This document shows positions 7,825 through 17,375 of a stretch of 47,917 nt of DNA, piece by piece. Numbering within the stretch: the stretch's first letter is position 1; every line of letters begins with the position of its first letter. Where the stretch lies: positions 1-47,917 of the forward strand of contig CAMATH010000061.1 of NCBI GenBank assembly GCA_945860955.1. Reading direction: 5' to 3'. Position numbers and translations under genes: made by a program. The notes below the pieces were generated by a model that was not told the DNA's origin, did not search any database, and saw nothing but the letters and a program-made list of their open reading frames with translations. The stretch comes from Planctomicrobium piriforme (GTDB taxonomy: Bacteria; Planctomycetota; Planctomycetia; Planctomycetales; Planctomycetaceae).

Positions 7825-9309
7825 ATGTTCGCTGTCCCTTCCGCAATTCACATTCGTCCGCTTCAGGCGAATCGCAGGTTGGAGTTCTTGACCTCAGCGA
7901 TTGTGCTGCTGACCGCACTCCCTTCGGTTGTATTGGCCGGGGACGCCCGACAGGTCGCCAAACATGTCTCGCCGTTGGTCGCCCTGGTCGAGTGGAATCA
8001 ATCCGATGAAAAGACGCAGGTCGCCGTTCCTGCGGATCCAAATCCAAACCCCGCGGCAAAGTACTTCACCCCGGTCGCTTCTGAACGGTTCACTGCGTTG
8101 CAGTCAACGGCAACCCGGGTGCGATTCACAAGCGGCGTGCTGATCTCGGCGGAGGGCTGGATCGCGACCTTTCTGGGAACCTCCGCCGACCCCGCCAGAG
8201 AAAAAGAGATCAAGGTTCGATTCGCTGGCCGGAAGCCCACGTCAGCCCGGATGGTGGTTTTCGACTCGCGAACCGGACTGGCGATCGTCAAAGTCAGTCA
8301 ACTTCCCCATTACGATATTTCGCTTGGGTCTCTGGTAGGCGAGTTGGAGCTGGAAACGATCAGTGAACTGGAGGTTGGCGAGGAGGTGTTTGTCGTCAAC
8401 TCGACACAGCAGAATGAGCAGTCGCTCAGTGGCGGAATTGTGTCTGGCCCCAATCGTTCGCTTTCTGGAGTCAGTCGGGTGGCGCTCATTCCGAGCGATG
8501 TCCGCGCGGGGGAACTGAGCGCCGGCGGAGCGCTGGTCAGCCCGCACGGTCGACTGCTAGGTATCATCGTTTCCACCACGGGGGCGGATCAACCCGTCAC
8601 ATCGGGGATGAACTTCGCGATTCCCGTTCGATTCGTGACGCAGTGCCTGGAACTGGCCAAATCAGTGCCGGACGGGAAAATGGAAATTCTCTCGGCCCCC
8701 TATCTGGGAGTGCAGCTTGACAACCAGGCAATGCCCGGCACTCCGCCCGTGGTGACGAACGTCATAGAGGACTCACCAGCGGCTGCCGCTGGAATTCGTT
8801 CACAAGACCGGATCACCATGGTTGGCAAGAAGGCGGTTCTCAGTCCGGCGGAGGTGATTTCCGAGGTTGCCAGCCGGGTTCCCGATGACCGCGTTCAACT
8901 GATCATTCAACGGGACGAACAACTGATCGCCCTGGATGTCGAGTTGAAGCCGCTCCCGACGCCGGTAGCGGAGAGTCGCAATTCGAAGGTGGCACCACCA
9001 CGCTACCGACTGGAACGGATGCCGGTTTTGTGTATCTACGACGCGAATGGAAAAATGGTCCCTCTGCAAACGTGGAATCTCGAAGAAGACTCCGAGCAGA
9101 GAACCGCCACTCTAAATGAACAAATCAAACAGTCCCGCGCGAAACTGCGATCGACCGTCGGTTCCATGGCCGATCAAGCCGGCGAAGTTCGGATCGAGCG
9201 TTCGGATCTTGATAAACGATTCGACAAACTGAGCGAAGAAGTGGCAGCCCTGCGTGATCAGATTCGTGAATTGACTGAGCAACTGAAAAAAGCCGCGATT
9301 CAGAATTAG
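7825..9309 (+). CDS. catalytically dead HtrA-like PDZ protein
   Basis: A 494-residue exported protein: hydrophobic leader (about 20-38), a trypsin-like fold (about 95-275), a PDZ domain (about 288-380) and a C-terminal coiled coil (about 440-490, heptad-rich LSEEVAALRDQIRELTEQL). The fold is recognisable as HtrA (SGVLISAEGW, RTGLAIVKV, SAGGALVSPHG), but all three catalytic positions are changed when aligned with the usual motifs. The His of TNNHV is Gly118, the Asp of DLAVLK is Gly151, and the Ser of GNSGG is Ala233. It should therefore bind but not cut. A strong GGAGGA lies four bases before the ATG. It follows the ECF and anti-sigma-like genes and could be a PDZ-type sensor or scaffold for that switch. 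Confidence 0.85.
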   Translation: MFAVPSAIHIRPLQANRRLEFLTSAIVLLTALPSVVLAGDARQVAKHVSPLVALVEWNQSDEKTQVAVPADPNPNPAAKYFTPVASERFTALQSTATRVRFTSGVLISAEGWIATFLGTSADPAREKEIKVRFAGRKPTSARMVVFDSRTGLAIVKVSQLPHYDISLGSLVGELELETISELEVGEEVFVVNSTQQNEQSLSGGIVSGPNRSLSGVSRVALIPSDVRAGELSAGGALVSPHGRLLGIIVSTTGADQPVTSGMNFAIPVRFVTQCLELAKSVPDGKMEILSAPYLGVQLDNQAMPGTPPVVTNVIEDSPAAAAGIRSQDRITMVGKKAVLSPAEVISEVASRVPDDRVQLIIQRDEQLIALDVELKPLPTPVAESRNSKVAPPRYRLERMPVLCIYDANGKMVPLQTWNLEEDSEQRTATLNEQIKQSRAKLRSTVGSMADQAGEVRIERSDLDKRFDKLSEEVAALRDQIRELTEQLKKAAIQN

Positions 9310-9611
9310 CAGCTTTTGCCGAACGCGGATGATGTCGCTGTCTTTCTCTGAAAGACTGCCTCGGTGTGCGAACAACGTCACGACAGCGCACTGGGGGCTG
9401 CCCCAGAACTCACAACCAAGCCTCGCACCTACGATTTCGACCTGCGGTTCACTCCCTCGCTGGCACCTTGCGGCGTCAGATTCATTTCGCAACGGCCGGC
9501 TCGCCTGAGAGTTTGCGCCAGCCCCGAGTGCGTCGTGCGATGAAGATCGCACTGCGGGCCGCGCACTCAGAGAGTGTGGGCTACACTCTCTGAGCGTGAC
9601 TGCGGTCGCGT
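9310..9611. other. intergenic region between convergent genes
   Basis: This 302-bp gap lies between the pseudo-HtrA gene (plus) and a small membrane protein gene (minus). Apart from the hairpin at 9566-9594, nothing was recognised in it; no gene or gene remnant is evident. Confidence 0.6.
9566..9594. terminator. 12-bp perfect hairpin between convergent genes
   Basis: Arms CTCAGAGAGTGT (9566-9577) and ACACTCTCTGAG (9583-9594) pair perfectly around a five-base GGGCT loop. It lies between convergent genes, a usual place for a two-way terminator. It has no T-run on either side, so termination is inferred from position and stem strength. Confidence 0.6.
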
Positions 9612-9986
9612 TCACGATTCCGGCCCACCACCCTCGGTCAAGCATTTCGATTCGCGTTCTGACGGCACCGCGACACGACGAATCAAGAACCAACCAATGA
9701 CCGCCGTGATCGCGATGTGAATCAGCAGCGCTTCCATGGAGTGCATCGCCCCCAAGACGATATGCCAAACCAGCCAGGCAAGCAGTAGCCACCGCGCCCA
9801 GGATTTCCCTCGAATCAGCGCGAGACCACCGACAACCGCGAGGAGTCGGACAACAATTGCCAGAGTCACTTCGAGATCAAGGGACCGAGTTGCGCCAAAT
9901 CCCAGTGCTTGGTTCACGATGCCCCCAATACCCACGGCGACGAAGATCGCCCCAATAACCAGCGAAGATCGTGGTGACTTTGTCAT
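9612..9986 (-). CDS. small integral membrane protein of unknown function
   Basis: A 124-residue protein with about four hydrophobic spans: SLVIGAIFVAVGIGGIVNQAL, VTLAIVVRLLAVVGGLALI, WARWLLLAWLVWHIVLGAM and LLIHIAITAVIGWFLI. A polar C-terminal tail follows. I do not recognise the family. It begins with ATG 9986 and lies downstream of the DUF1501 gene on the same strand, about 90 bp away, so it might be the last gene of that unit. Codon use and composition look like the neighbours, and nothing suggests it is a shadow frame. Confidence 0.7.
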   Translation of the reverse strand: MTKSPRSSLVIGAIFVAVGIGGIVNQALGFGATRSLDLEVTLAIVVRLLAVVGGLALIRGKSWARWLLLAWLVWHIVLGAMHSMEALLIHIAITAVIGWFLIRRVAVPSERESKCLTEGGGPES

Positions 9987-10074
9987 GGCACTGGGCGAAA
10001 CCGAACTGGTGGAAACAGACTGGGAGCGGGGAACGGGAGCGAAGTTTCATTTAGTCGCGATTCGCCGAGTCGCA

Positions 10075-11499
10075 TTACGCCAAAATCCCATCCACCACTT
10101 CCCCATGCACATCGGTCAGCCGAAAATCGCGGCCGGCGTGACGGTAGGTGAGTTGGGTGTGGTCGAATCCCAGCAGGTGCAGAATCGTCGCGTGGAAGTC
10201 GGGCATCGTCACCTTTTTCTCGGCGACATAGTACCCAAACTCGTCGGTCTGCCCCCACGCCATTCCTCCGCGAACGCCCCCACCCGCCAGCCACATCGAA
10301 AACGCATGCGGATGGTGGTCGCGGCCGTCCGTCCCCTGCGCCGCCGGGGTTCGCCCGAACTCTGTGCCGAAGACGACCAGCGTGTCGTTGAACAAGCCCC
10401 GCGCCTTCAAATCGCGAAGCAGTGCCGCGATCGGCTGATCGACCTTCTTCGCGTTCGTGGAATGGTTGTTCCGCAGATCGCCGTGCGCGTCCCAGTAGTT
10501 TCGCGGATAGCTGAAATTGACCTGCACAAACCGCACCCCCGCTTCCACGCAGCGTCGCGCGAGCAGGCATTGCCGGGCGAACTCGTCGGTCGGTTCCTGG
10601 CCCACGCCGTAGGCGGCGTGCGTGGCGGGCGTCTCCCGAGCCAGATCCATGACCACCGGCGCTTCTCGCTGCATCCGGAAACTCATCTCAAACGCCTCGA
10701 GTCGGGCGTCGAGCCGCGGATCGTCACCCGTCCGCTCTCGATGCGCCCGATTCCGTCGCGCGAGCAAATCGAGTTGCAGGCGTTGACGGTCGGGAACGTC
10801 CCCCGGTGCCAGATTCGAGAGCGCCGCCTGCTGAAATGGTGTCCCGCCATCGCCAATGCGTGTCCCCTGGAAGCTCGCGGGCAGAAAGGCGGACCCGTAA
10901 TTCTGCGTTCCGCCATGATACAGCGACGGACTCAGGCTGATAAACCCCGGCAGATTCTGGTTTTCGGTCCCCAGACCGTACAGTGTCCAGGCCCCCAGGC
11001 TCGGCCGGGCGAAGACTCCCGAACCGGTGTTCAACGTCAAAAGCGCCGGGCCGTGAGACACCTGGTCGCCACCGTTCATCGATCGAATCACGCAGATGTC
11101 GTCAATCATGGAGCCGATCTGCGGAAACAGCTCACTCACCTCGACGCCACTCTGGCCATACGGGTTGAATTTCCACGGCGAGGCGAGCAGGTTCCCGGTC
11201 GGAGCGAACTCGAATTTCGGCTTGGGGAACGGGAGCGGTTGTCCATTCTTGGCCGCCAGCATCGGCTTGTTGTCGAAGGAGTCGACGTGCGACACCCCAC
11301 CGTGCATGAACAGAAAGATCACCCGCTTCGCGGTCGGAGTGAAATGCGGCCGTCGAGGAGCGAGCGGCCCCGCCGACAGATCGGGGGTGGCACGTGTCTC
11401 GGCACGCGACTCGTCAGCCAGCAGGGCGGCGAACGCCAGGCCGCCAAATCCGCAAGCAGATCGGTTGAGAAATTCGCGTCGGGTGTTGGGGAGTGTCAT
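10075..11499 (-). CDS. DUF1501 family exported protein
   Basis: A 474-residue protein of the DUF1501 family, a sulfatase/alkaline-phosphatase-like fold very numerous in planctomycetes. The N-terminus TRREFLNRSACGFGG is a twin-arginine export signal, so the folded protein should cross the inner membrane. Family landmarks follow: VIFLFMHGGVSHVDSFD near residue 60, the VVFGTEFGRTP block, and GRDHHPHAFSMWLAGGGVRGG with the metal-site-like Asp/His cluster. DUF1501 genes usually sit beside a PSD1 gene, as here: the PSD1 stop is 60 bp upstream on the same strand. The pair is thought to serve polysaccharide or sulfated-glycan use, but no enzyme activity is established. Confidence 0.95.
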   Translation of the reverse strand: MTLPNTRREFLNRSACGFGGLAFAALLADESRAETRATPDLSAGPLAPRRPHFTPTAKRVIFLFMHGGVSHVDSFDNKPMLAAKNGQPLPFPKPKFEFAPTGNLLASPWKFNPYGQSGVEVSELFPQIGSMIDDICVIRSMNGGDQVSHGPALLTLNTGSGVFARPSLGAWTLYGLGTENQNLPGFISLSPSLYHGGTQNYGSAFLPASFQGTRIGDGGTPFQQAALSNLAPGDVPDRQRLQLDLLARRNRAHRERTGDDPRLDARLEAFEMSFRMQREAPVVMDLARETPATHAAYGVGQEPTDEFARQCLLARRCVEAGVRFVQVNFSYPRNYWDAHGDLRNNHSTNAKKVDQPIAALLRDLKARGLFNDTLVVFGTEFGRTPAAQGTDGRDHHPHAFSMWLAGGGVRGGMAWGQTDEFGYYVAEKKVTMPDFHATILHLLGFDHTQLTYRHAGRDFRLTDVHGEVVDGILA

Positions 11500-11559
11500 T
11501 CGGGAGATTCCTGATTCGCGGTGAGGTCGACGACAAGGCCGTCGTTCGAACGGATGAGA

Positions 11560-14500
11560 TCATTCGAGAAACGCGAACTCATTCCCGCACAGCAGTGTCT
11601 GGCAGTAGCTCTGCCACGCCGCTAGCCGGCGGTCCGCTTCGGGACGCGCCTCGGCTGCCTGCGCTTGCAGGTAGCTCTGGAGGAAATCTCGGGCGTCCTG
11701 AAGCTCGTCGGCGGTGGGTGACCGTCCCAACGCCTCGCGGTGGGCTTTCGTGATTCGATCTTCGTCGGAGGCCTTGTCATCCGCCAGCAACCGCGCCGCC
11801 CAGTGTTTGGACTGTTCGCGTACCAGTCGGCTGTTGAGCAGGAACAGTGTTTGTGACGGAACCGTCGTCTCGTTGCGAACGGCGGTGACGTTGTTGGGAT
11901 CCGCCGCGTCGAACAGGGCCAGCACGTCCGGAAGCATGTTGCGGACGACTGGCAGATAAACACTGCGTTTACGGAAGTCGGTGTAGAATGGATGGTCGGC
12001 CGCCATGCGATTCGGTCCGAATCCCCGTTTCTCGTCCTGAACCTCCGCCTCTTTCCACAGGATGTCGGCCGATTCGGACGATCCCCCCGCGCGATCCAGT
12101 TGCCCGCTCACCGCAAAAATCGAGTCGCGCTGTTCCTCCGCATTCAACCGTCGCCGGGGAAAATGTGAGAGCAGCCGATTGTCGGGATCGGCGTTGAGAG
12201 CGGCCGCCGAGGGGGTGTATTGCTGCTGGTAGACACCGGTCAAGACGATGTCACGATGCAACTGCTTGATCGACCATCCCTGCTTCACGAAGCGACCCGC
12301 AAGCCAGTCGAGCAGTTCCGGGTGCGACGGTTTTTCCCCGCGAGTCCCCAGATTGTCACTGGTGGCGACCAACCCCTTGCCAAAGTGATGCTGCCAAACG
12401 CGATTCACCAGAACCCGGGCCGTCAGCGGGTTCTCCGTTGAGGCGATCCACCGCGCCAGTTCCAGTCGGCCGCTTTGTCCCGGAGTCAGTTTGGGGACCG
12501 CTGGCGACAAAACCTGCAAGAATCCCCGGGGAACCGTGCGTCCCAGAGTGAATCGATTGCCGCGCAGGTGAACACGCAAATCTCGGGGAATGGTGTCGCG
12601 GGGGGCCATCACCATGTACGGCTTTTCGCCAGGAGAATCAAACAGCGGGTACTCGTACCACATCGACGAATTACGCACTTCGTCCTTGAAATGTTCCGTG
12701 CTGCGGAAGATCCCCGCCAGCGCGTAGTAGTCAACCGCGCGAATCGCGTCGAATTTGTGATCGTGGCAACGGGCACAACCGATCGTCAGCCCCAGAAACG
12801 TCCGCCCCGTCACGTCGATCTGGTCGTCGACGACATCAATCCGCGACTGTTCTTTATCCGTTTCTGCGAGTGCCTTCTGTCCGACCATCAGGAATCCCGT
12901 CGCGACCACTCTCCGGATGCGTGTCGACAAATCGTCGCTGGGGGGCAACAGATCCCCCGCAAGCTGTTCAACGACGAATTGATCGTACGGCAGATCCCGA
13001 TTCAACGCATCGATCACGTAATTCCGGTACCGCCAGGCAAAGCGCATGACGGCGTTCGCGTCGTTGGCGGTACTCTCGGCGTAACGAACCACATCCAGCC
13101 AGTGACGTCCCCAATGTTCTCCATAGTGTGGCGAGTCAAGCAGTCGGTCGACAACTTTGGCGAATGCCTGGGGCGAATCGTCCCGTTCGAAGGCGTCATA
13201 GTCCGCCGGGGTCGGCGGGAGCCCGGTCAGATCGTAGGTCACCCGCCGCAACAGAGTTCGCTTGTCGGCGGGCGGGGCCGGCGAAAGTCCCGCGGCCTGC
13301 ATCCCCGAGAACACGAACCGATCGATCGGCGATGTGGCCCATCGGGTCTCGTTCACTTGAGGTGGCTCGACAAAACGCACCGGTTGATAGGCCCAGTGCG
13401 ACTTTTCTTCCGGCGTGAACTTCGCGCGCGTCGCCAGTTCCTGCGAACGCAGCGCGATTCCGTACTTGTCGGCAAGCCAGCTCTCAACGCCGAGGCGCGT
13501 CGCATCGGACAGTGCCCGACTGTAGACCAGAGCTTCCCCCACGTCCCCTTGAATCCGACCGGCCCAACTGACCGCGCGTCCCAGGAACGCCCCAACATCC
13601 GCGCGGTGCTGAATCTCCGGAACCGTGTCACGCCCTTCCAGCTTTCCTGGTTCCCCGACGCCCGCCAGTTCGCTGTTGAGATAGATTCGGGTCGTGGTGC
13701 GGATGGGGCCGGGAGTTTTCACAATCGTCAGAATGACCGGTTGACCATACCACGACTGGAATGACCCGTTGCCCAGCGAGGCGTCGTGGTTCCAGCCGCC
13801 GGCGAAATGCAGGGCGTGCTTCTCACCTCGATTGATCTGGATCAGCGCCGCCAGGGGTTTTCCCGGGTCACCTGGAGCGTGTGCCGGGTTGCCCACGCAC
13901 AAAACACAGTCAAAGGGTGGCCCCACGTCGTGCGGCGTCAGGTTGACAACCACCGTCATGGACAACTCCGCGTCCCCCGTGATCGGAATGGGATTCGCCG
14001 GAGACGCAGCCAAGCCGGTTTCCGGATCGAACCGAACCGCTGGACGGCGTTGAATCGCACTCTCTTTCACGAACTTGCCGGGAAGACCGGTGCCATCACT
14101 GCGGATTCCCTTGGTCGCGGACACATCCCGACCGTGGCCACTGCGATCGGGCCAGACGAAGACTTTGTCGCCATCCGCAAGTTGCAGGTCGGCGGCGCTG
14201 AGCCAGAGCTGCAAGTCCGACGCGATCGACCCGGCATTTGGTTCCAGCGGCGCGACCTCGCCGGCCGCCGCGAGCGCATCGGCGGCGTTCGCCGCGGGAG
14301 CGGATGTGGGCCAATAGGCCCCTTGCTGAACCCAGGTCACCAGGTCGGCGATCTGCCCGTCTGACAATTTTCCGCCCGGGGGCATTTTCAAGCCCTCCGT
14401 CTGTCGAATGGCGCGAATGAGCAAACTCTCGTCGGGCTTGCCCGCGACCACCACCGGACCGGAGGCCCCTTTCAGCTCTGTCGTCCCCTCGAGTCGCAAT

Positions 14501-14688
14501 GAGCCTTTGGGCTCTTCGCCCGAGTGACACTTCACGCAGCGCAGGATCAGGAGCGGGCGGATCCGCTTTTCGTAATGGTCGACGGCCGCGTCGTCGGCGT
14601 ACAGCGCGGGAACGACGGCGAGCAGGGCGAGTGCAGTTAGGGCGAATGGGCGCGTCGGTCTAAGGAGGCGGGCTATGACTGAGTTCAT
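11560..14688 (-). CDS. PSD1 / planctomycete cytochrome C protein with DUF1549, LamG and DUF1553
   Basis: A 1042-residue exported protein. After a signal peptide (about 1-31) comes a planctomycete cytochrome c domain with one haem-binding motif, CVKCH (51-55), and the usual MPPGGKL loop. A LamG/concanavalin-like domain follows (about 158-385, from LQLWLSAADLQLADGD). Then comes DUF1549 (FVFSGMQAAGLSPAPPADKRT onward, with a second CARCH motif) and C-terminal DUF1553 (LARWIASTENPLTARVLVNRVWQHHFG; SQTLFLLNS). Such proteins form gene pairs with DUF1501, as seen here. Their role is not proven; the haem suggests electron transfer or redox activity at the cell surface. AGGATCC lies just before the ATG. 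Confidence 0.95.
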   Translation of the reverse strand: MNSVIARLLRPTRPFALTALALLAVVPALYADDAAVDHYEKRIRPLLILRCVKCHSGEEPKGSLRLEGTTELKGASGPVVVAGKPDESLLIRAIRQTEGLKMPPGGKLSDGQIADLVTWVQQGAYWPTSAPAANAADALAAAGEVAPLEPNAGSIASDLQLWLSAADLQLADGDKVFVWPDRSGHGRDVSATKGIRSDGTGLPGKFVKESAIQRRPAVRFDPETGLAASPANPIPITGDAELSMTVVVNLTPHDVGPPFDCVLCVGNPAHAPGDPGKPLAALIQINRGEKHALHFAGGWNHDASLGNGSFQSWYGQPVILTIVKTPGPIRTTTRIYLNSELAGVGEPGKLEGRDTVPEIQHRADVGAFLGRAVSWAGRIQGDVGEALVYSRALSDATRLGVESWLADKYGIALRSQELATRAKFTPEEKSHWAYQPVRFVEPPQVNETRWATSPIDRFVFSGMQAAGLSPAPPADKRTLLRRVTYDLTGLPPTPADYDAFERDDSPQAFAKVVDRLLDSPHYGEHWGRHWLDVVRYAESTANDANAVMRFAWRYRNYVIDALNRDLPYDQFVVEQLAGDLLPPSDDLSTRIRRVVATGFLMVGQKALAETDKEQSRIDVVDDQIDVTGRTFLGLTIGCARCHDHKFDAIRAVDYYALAGIFRSTEHFKDEVRNSSMWYEYPLFDSPGEKPYMVMAPRDTIPRDLRVHLRGNRFTLGRTVPRGFLQVLSPAVPKLTPGQSGRLELARWIASTENPLTARVLVNRVWQHHFGKGLVATSDNLGTRGEKPSHPELLDWLAGRFVKQGWSIKQLHRDIVLTGVYQQQYTPSAAALNADPDNRLLSHFPRRRLNAEEQRDSIFAVSGQLDRAGGSSESADILWKEAEVQDEKRGFGPNRMAADHPFYTDFRKRSVYLPVVRNMLPDVLALFDAADPNNVTAVRNETTVPSQTLFLLNSRLVREQSKHWAARLLADDKASDEDRITKAHREALGRSPTADELQDARDFLQSYLQAQAAEARPEADRRLAAWQSYCQTLLCGNEFAFLE

Positions 14689-14866
14689 GGCGGATCCTGG
14701 GGGGACGCGTTGGCAGGGGGCTGACGCCGCCCCGCTCGCCTGGGTGAGATGTTCAAAATTCTCCCTGTCCGGTGGAGAGTCGTCAACGATGGGTCGAAAT
14801 CGTGTGTGAGTCGTTACAATGAAGACCAGTTAATCTCGCACCGAACTCCAGACCGTTCCTAACGTC

Positions 14867-17356
14867 GTGGCCGAACCCGCACCGATCCCCTCCCGCGACG
14901 AACTCGCTCTCGCCTACCTTGAACAGCTTCCGTACCCCCCGTACCCCGTTCAGGAAGAGGCGCTGTACGCTTGGTTTCAGACCGACGAAGGGGTTCTGGT
15001 CTCGGCACCGACGGGGACGGGCAAAACGCTGATCGCCGAGGCGGCCGCTTACGAGGCGCTGCGGACCGGCAGGCGGATGTATTACACCACGCCGCTCATC
15101 GCGCTGACGGAACAGAAATTCCGCGAGATGACGGCGGCCGCGGTGAGCTGGGGCTTCACTCCCGATGATGTCGGGCTGGTGACCGGCAACCGCCGGGTCA
15201 ATCCCGACGCGCCGGTGCTGGTGGTGGTCGCAGAGATTCTATTGAACCGCCTGCTGCAACCCGAGTTGTTTGATTTCACCGACGTCCTGGGCGTGGTGAT
15301 GGATGAATTCCACAGCTTCTCCGATGTCGAACGGGGAATTGTCTGGGAGTTCTCTCTGTCGCTGTTGCCGAAGCATGTGCGGATGCTGTTGCTGTCGGCG
15401 ACAGTGGGCAATGCCAAGCAGTTTCTGCAATGGCTGCAGGTCTGTCATGGACGACGGCTGGATCTGGTGCAGAGCAGCGACCGCAAGGTGCCACTCAGTT
15501 TTCGCTGGGTGGGGGACCAGGTGCTGAATGACTTGCTTGAAGAAATGGCCGCTGGTGAGGCGGAGATTCGGAAGACTCCCGCGCTGGTCTTCTGCTTCAG
15601 CCGGGACGAATGCTGGAACGTGGGAGAAGAACTCAAGGGAAAGGCGATGCTCGCGGAGGGCCAGCAGAAGACGCTGGTCGAAAAACTCGCCAAACATGAC
15701 TGGTCGAAAGGGGCCGGCCCCAAGCTGAAGCAGATCCTGCAACGCGGCATCGGTGTGCATCACGCGGGGATCCTCCCCCGTTACCGGCGGATTGTCGAAG
15801 AGTTGTTTCAACAGCGATTGCTGACGGTCTGTGTCTGCACCGAAACACTCTCGGCGGGAATCAACCTCCCCGCGCGGTCGGTCGTCATGCCGTGTCTGCT
15901 CAAGGGGCCACCGGGAAAGCAGAAGGTGATCGACCCCAGTTCGGCTCATCAGATTTTCGGTCGAGCCGGCCGCCCGCAATTTGACGACCAGGGCTTCGTG
16001 ATGGCGCTGCCGCACGAAGACGACGTGAAAATCCTTCGCTGGAAAGAGAAATACGACTCGATTCCCGAAGACACGAAGGATTCGGGGTTGATGAAGGCGA
16101 AAAAGGCGCTCAAGAAGAAGCAGCCCACTCGCAGCCCGAATCGGCAGTACTGGAACGAACAGCAATTCGAAAAATTGCAGACCGCCTCTCCCCGCGACCT
16201 GGCGAGCCAGGGGCACCTACCTTGGCGGATGCTGGCGTATATGCTGCAACTCTCACCCGATGTCGACAAACTGAGAACGCTGGTCCGCAAACGGCTGATG
16301 GATCCGAAACGCATCGAACACGAAGAGCGTGAACTCAACGCGATGCTGCTGACATTGCACGCGGCGGGGGTCGTGCGATTGGAACCCGAACCGCCGCAAC
16401 CCAAGAAAGAGGAAGAACTCAAACCGGAAGCCGACGCGACACCGGCCGAGCCGGCCCCCAAACTGACGGCGATGGCGCGGTTGATCGTCGATGCGTTGCA
16501 GGCGGAACGGGCCGCCAAGGGAGAGGCCCCCTTGCCGACGATTCTTGGGGCGGAACAACCGATCGCGGCTCCCTACGCTCCCAAATTCGCATATCCGACC
16601 GAGCGGCTTCGCGAATTCTTCCTGTTCCGCAGCATCAACCCCGTTTATGCGCTGTTCCTGCTCGACCACATGGCGCTTGCCGACGAGAACGAACGGCTGC
16701 AAGCGATGGAGAGCGTGCTGGAACTCCCCAGATCGATCCAGAAGTTCGTACGTGTTCCCGGTGTCGACCTGCTCCCTCCCGGGCCGCTCGCGCGGGAAAA
16801 AGTCGACGTCGAAGTGGTCGCGCGGGGCTTGATCGCCGCGGGGGATTTGTACCCCGAGTGGGATCCCGACACGCGCTTTGAAGATCGCAAATGGCCGCCG
16901 AAACTGTCCGAGAAGTTGCGACTGCTGTTTGAGTCGGAGTATCCCAACGTCCATGGCGTTCACGTCACTCCGGTTTGGGTGGCCCCTGACGTGTTGCAGT
17001 TCGAAGGGAATTTCTTCAACTACATCAGCGGCCGCGATCTGGCGAAGCACGAAGGCTTGATCTTCCGGCACCTGTTGCGCTTGGCGCTGTTGCTGGGAGA
17101 GTTCGCACAGGCGACTCCCCCGGGCGTACCGGCGGACGAGTGGCAGGCGTGGCTGCGGAGTGTTTCCGACCGGCTGACGGCCTGCTGCAACACCGTGGAC
17201 CCGACCAGCACCGAGCAGACGCTGACGCACTTCGCCGACAGCGATTTCGTGCCACGGGAATTGATCGGGAAGGGAACTGCCGCGCCCGTTTTCGAGCCGG
17301 CCACCGAAGGTGAGGTTGAGTTGGAGTTCGGAGCGGGGATTGATGATGCCGAATAG
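14867..17356 (+). CDS. Ski2-like DExH-box helicase
   Basis: An 829-residue superfamily 2 helicase. Visible motifs are the Q-like start PYPPYPVQEEAL, Walker A APTGTGKT (47-54), TPLIALTEQK (motif Ia), the DEFH box (146-149), SAT (177-179), GVHHAGILPRYRR (motif IV region), the TETLSAGINLPA motif and GRAGRPQ (motif VI). The GVHHAG and GINLPAR motifs place it with Ski2/Mtr4-type helicases, RNA or nucleic-acid unwinding enzymes in the cytoplasm. A Lys/Glu/Pro-rich linker (about 500-535) separates the helicase core from a C-terminal part of about 290 residues that I do not recognise. The start is GTG 14867 with a weak ribosome-binding site; a TACAAT lies at 14815-14820. The rhomboid gene follows within 20 bp. 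Confidence 0.92.
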   Translation: MAEPAPIPSRDELALAYLEQLPYPPYPVQEEALYAWFQTDEGVLVSAPTGTGKTLIAEAAAYEALRTGRRMYYTTPLIALTEQKFREMTAAAVSWGFTPDDVGLVTGNRRVNPDAPVLVVVAEILLNRLLQPELFDFTDVLGVVMDEFHSFSDVERGIVWEFSLSLLPKHVRMLLLSATVGNAKQFLQWLQVCHGRRLDLVQSSDRKVPLSFRWVGDQVLNDLLEEMAAGEAEIRKTPALVFCFSRDECWNVGEELKGKAMLAEGQQKTLVEKLAKHDWSKGAGPKLKQILQRGIGVHHAGILPRYRRIVEELFQQRLLTVCVCTETLSAGINLPARSVVMPCLLKGPPGKQKVIDPSSAHQIFGRAGRPQFDDQGFVMALPHEDDVKILRWKEKYDSIPEDTKDSGLMKAKKALKKKQPTRSPNRQYWNEQQFEKLQTASPRDLASQGHLPWRMLAYMLQLSPDVDKLRTLVRKRLMDPKRIEHEERELNAMLLTLHAAGVVRLEPEPPQPKKEEELKPEADATPAEPAPKLTAMARLIVDALQAERAAKGEAPLPTILGAEQPIAAPYAPKFAYPTERLREFFLFRSINPVYALFLLDHMALADENERLQAMESVLELPRSIQKFVRVPGVDLLPPGPLAREKVDVEVVARGLIAAGDLYPEWDPDTRFEDRKWPPKLSEKLRLLFESEYPNVHGVHVTPVWVAPDVLQFEGNFFNYISGRDLAKHEGLIFRHLLRLALLLGEFAQATPPGVPADEWQAWLRSVSDRLTACCNTVDPTSTEQTLTHFADSDFVPRELIGKGTAAPVFEPATEGEVELEFGAGIDDAE

Positions 17357-17375
17357 TCGGGGAGGACTTTTTCCA

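Noticed and set aside
9736-11514. Long plus-strand open frame (592 codons) opposite the DUF1501 gene
   Set aside because: It is the complement of a clear DUF1501 coding region. Its product is rich in Arg/Pro/His with no recognisable motif. Long antisense frames are expected at this GC content.
14793-14820. Promoter upstream of the Ski2-like helicase
   Set aside because: TACAAT at 14815-14820 is a fair -10 box, but the best -35 candidate (TCGAAA) has a 15-bp spacer; too weak to list as a feature.
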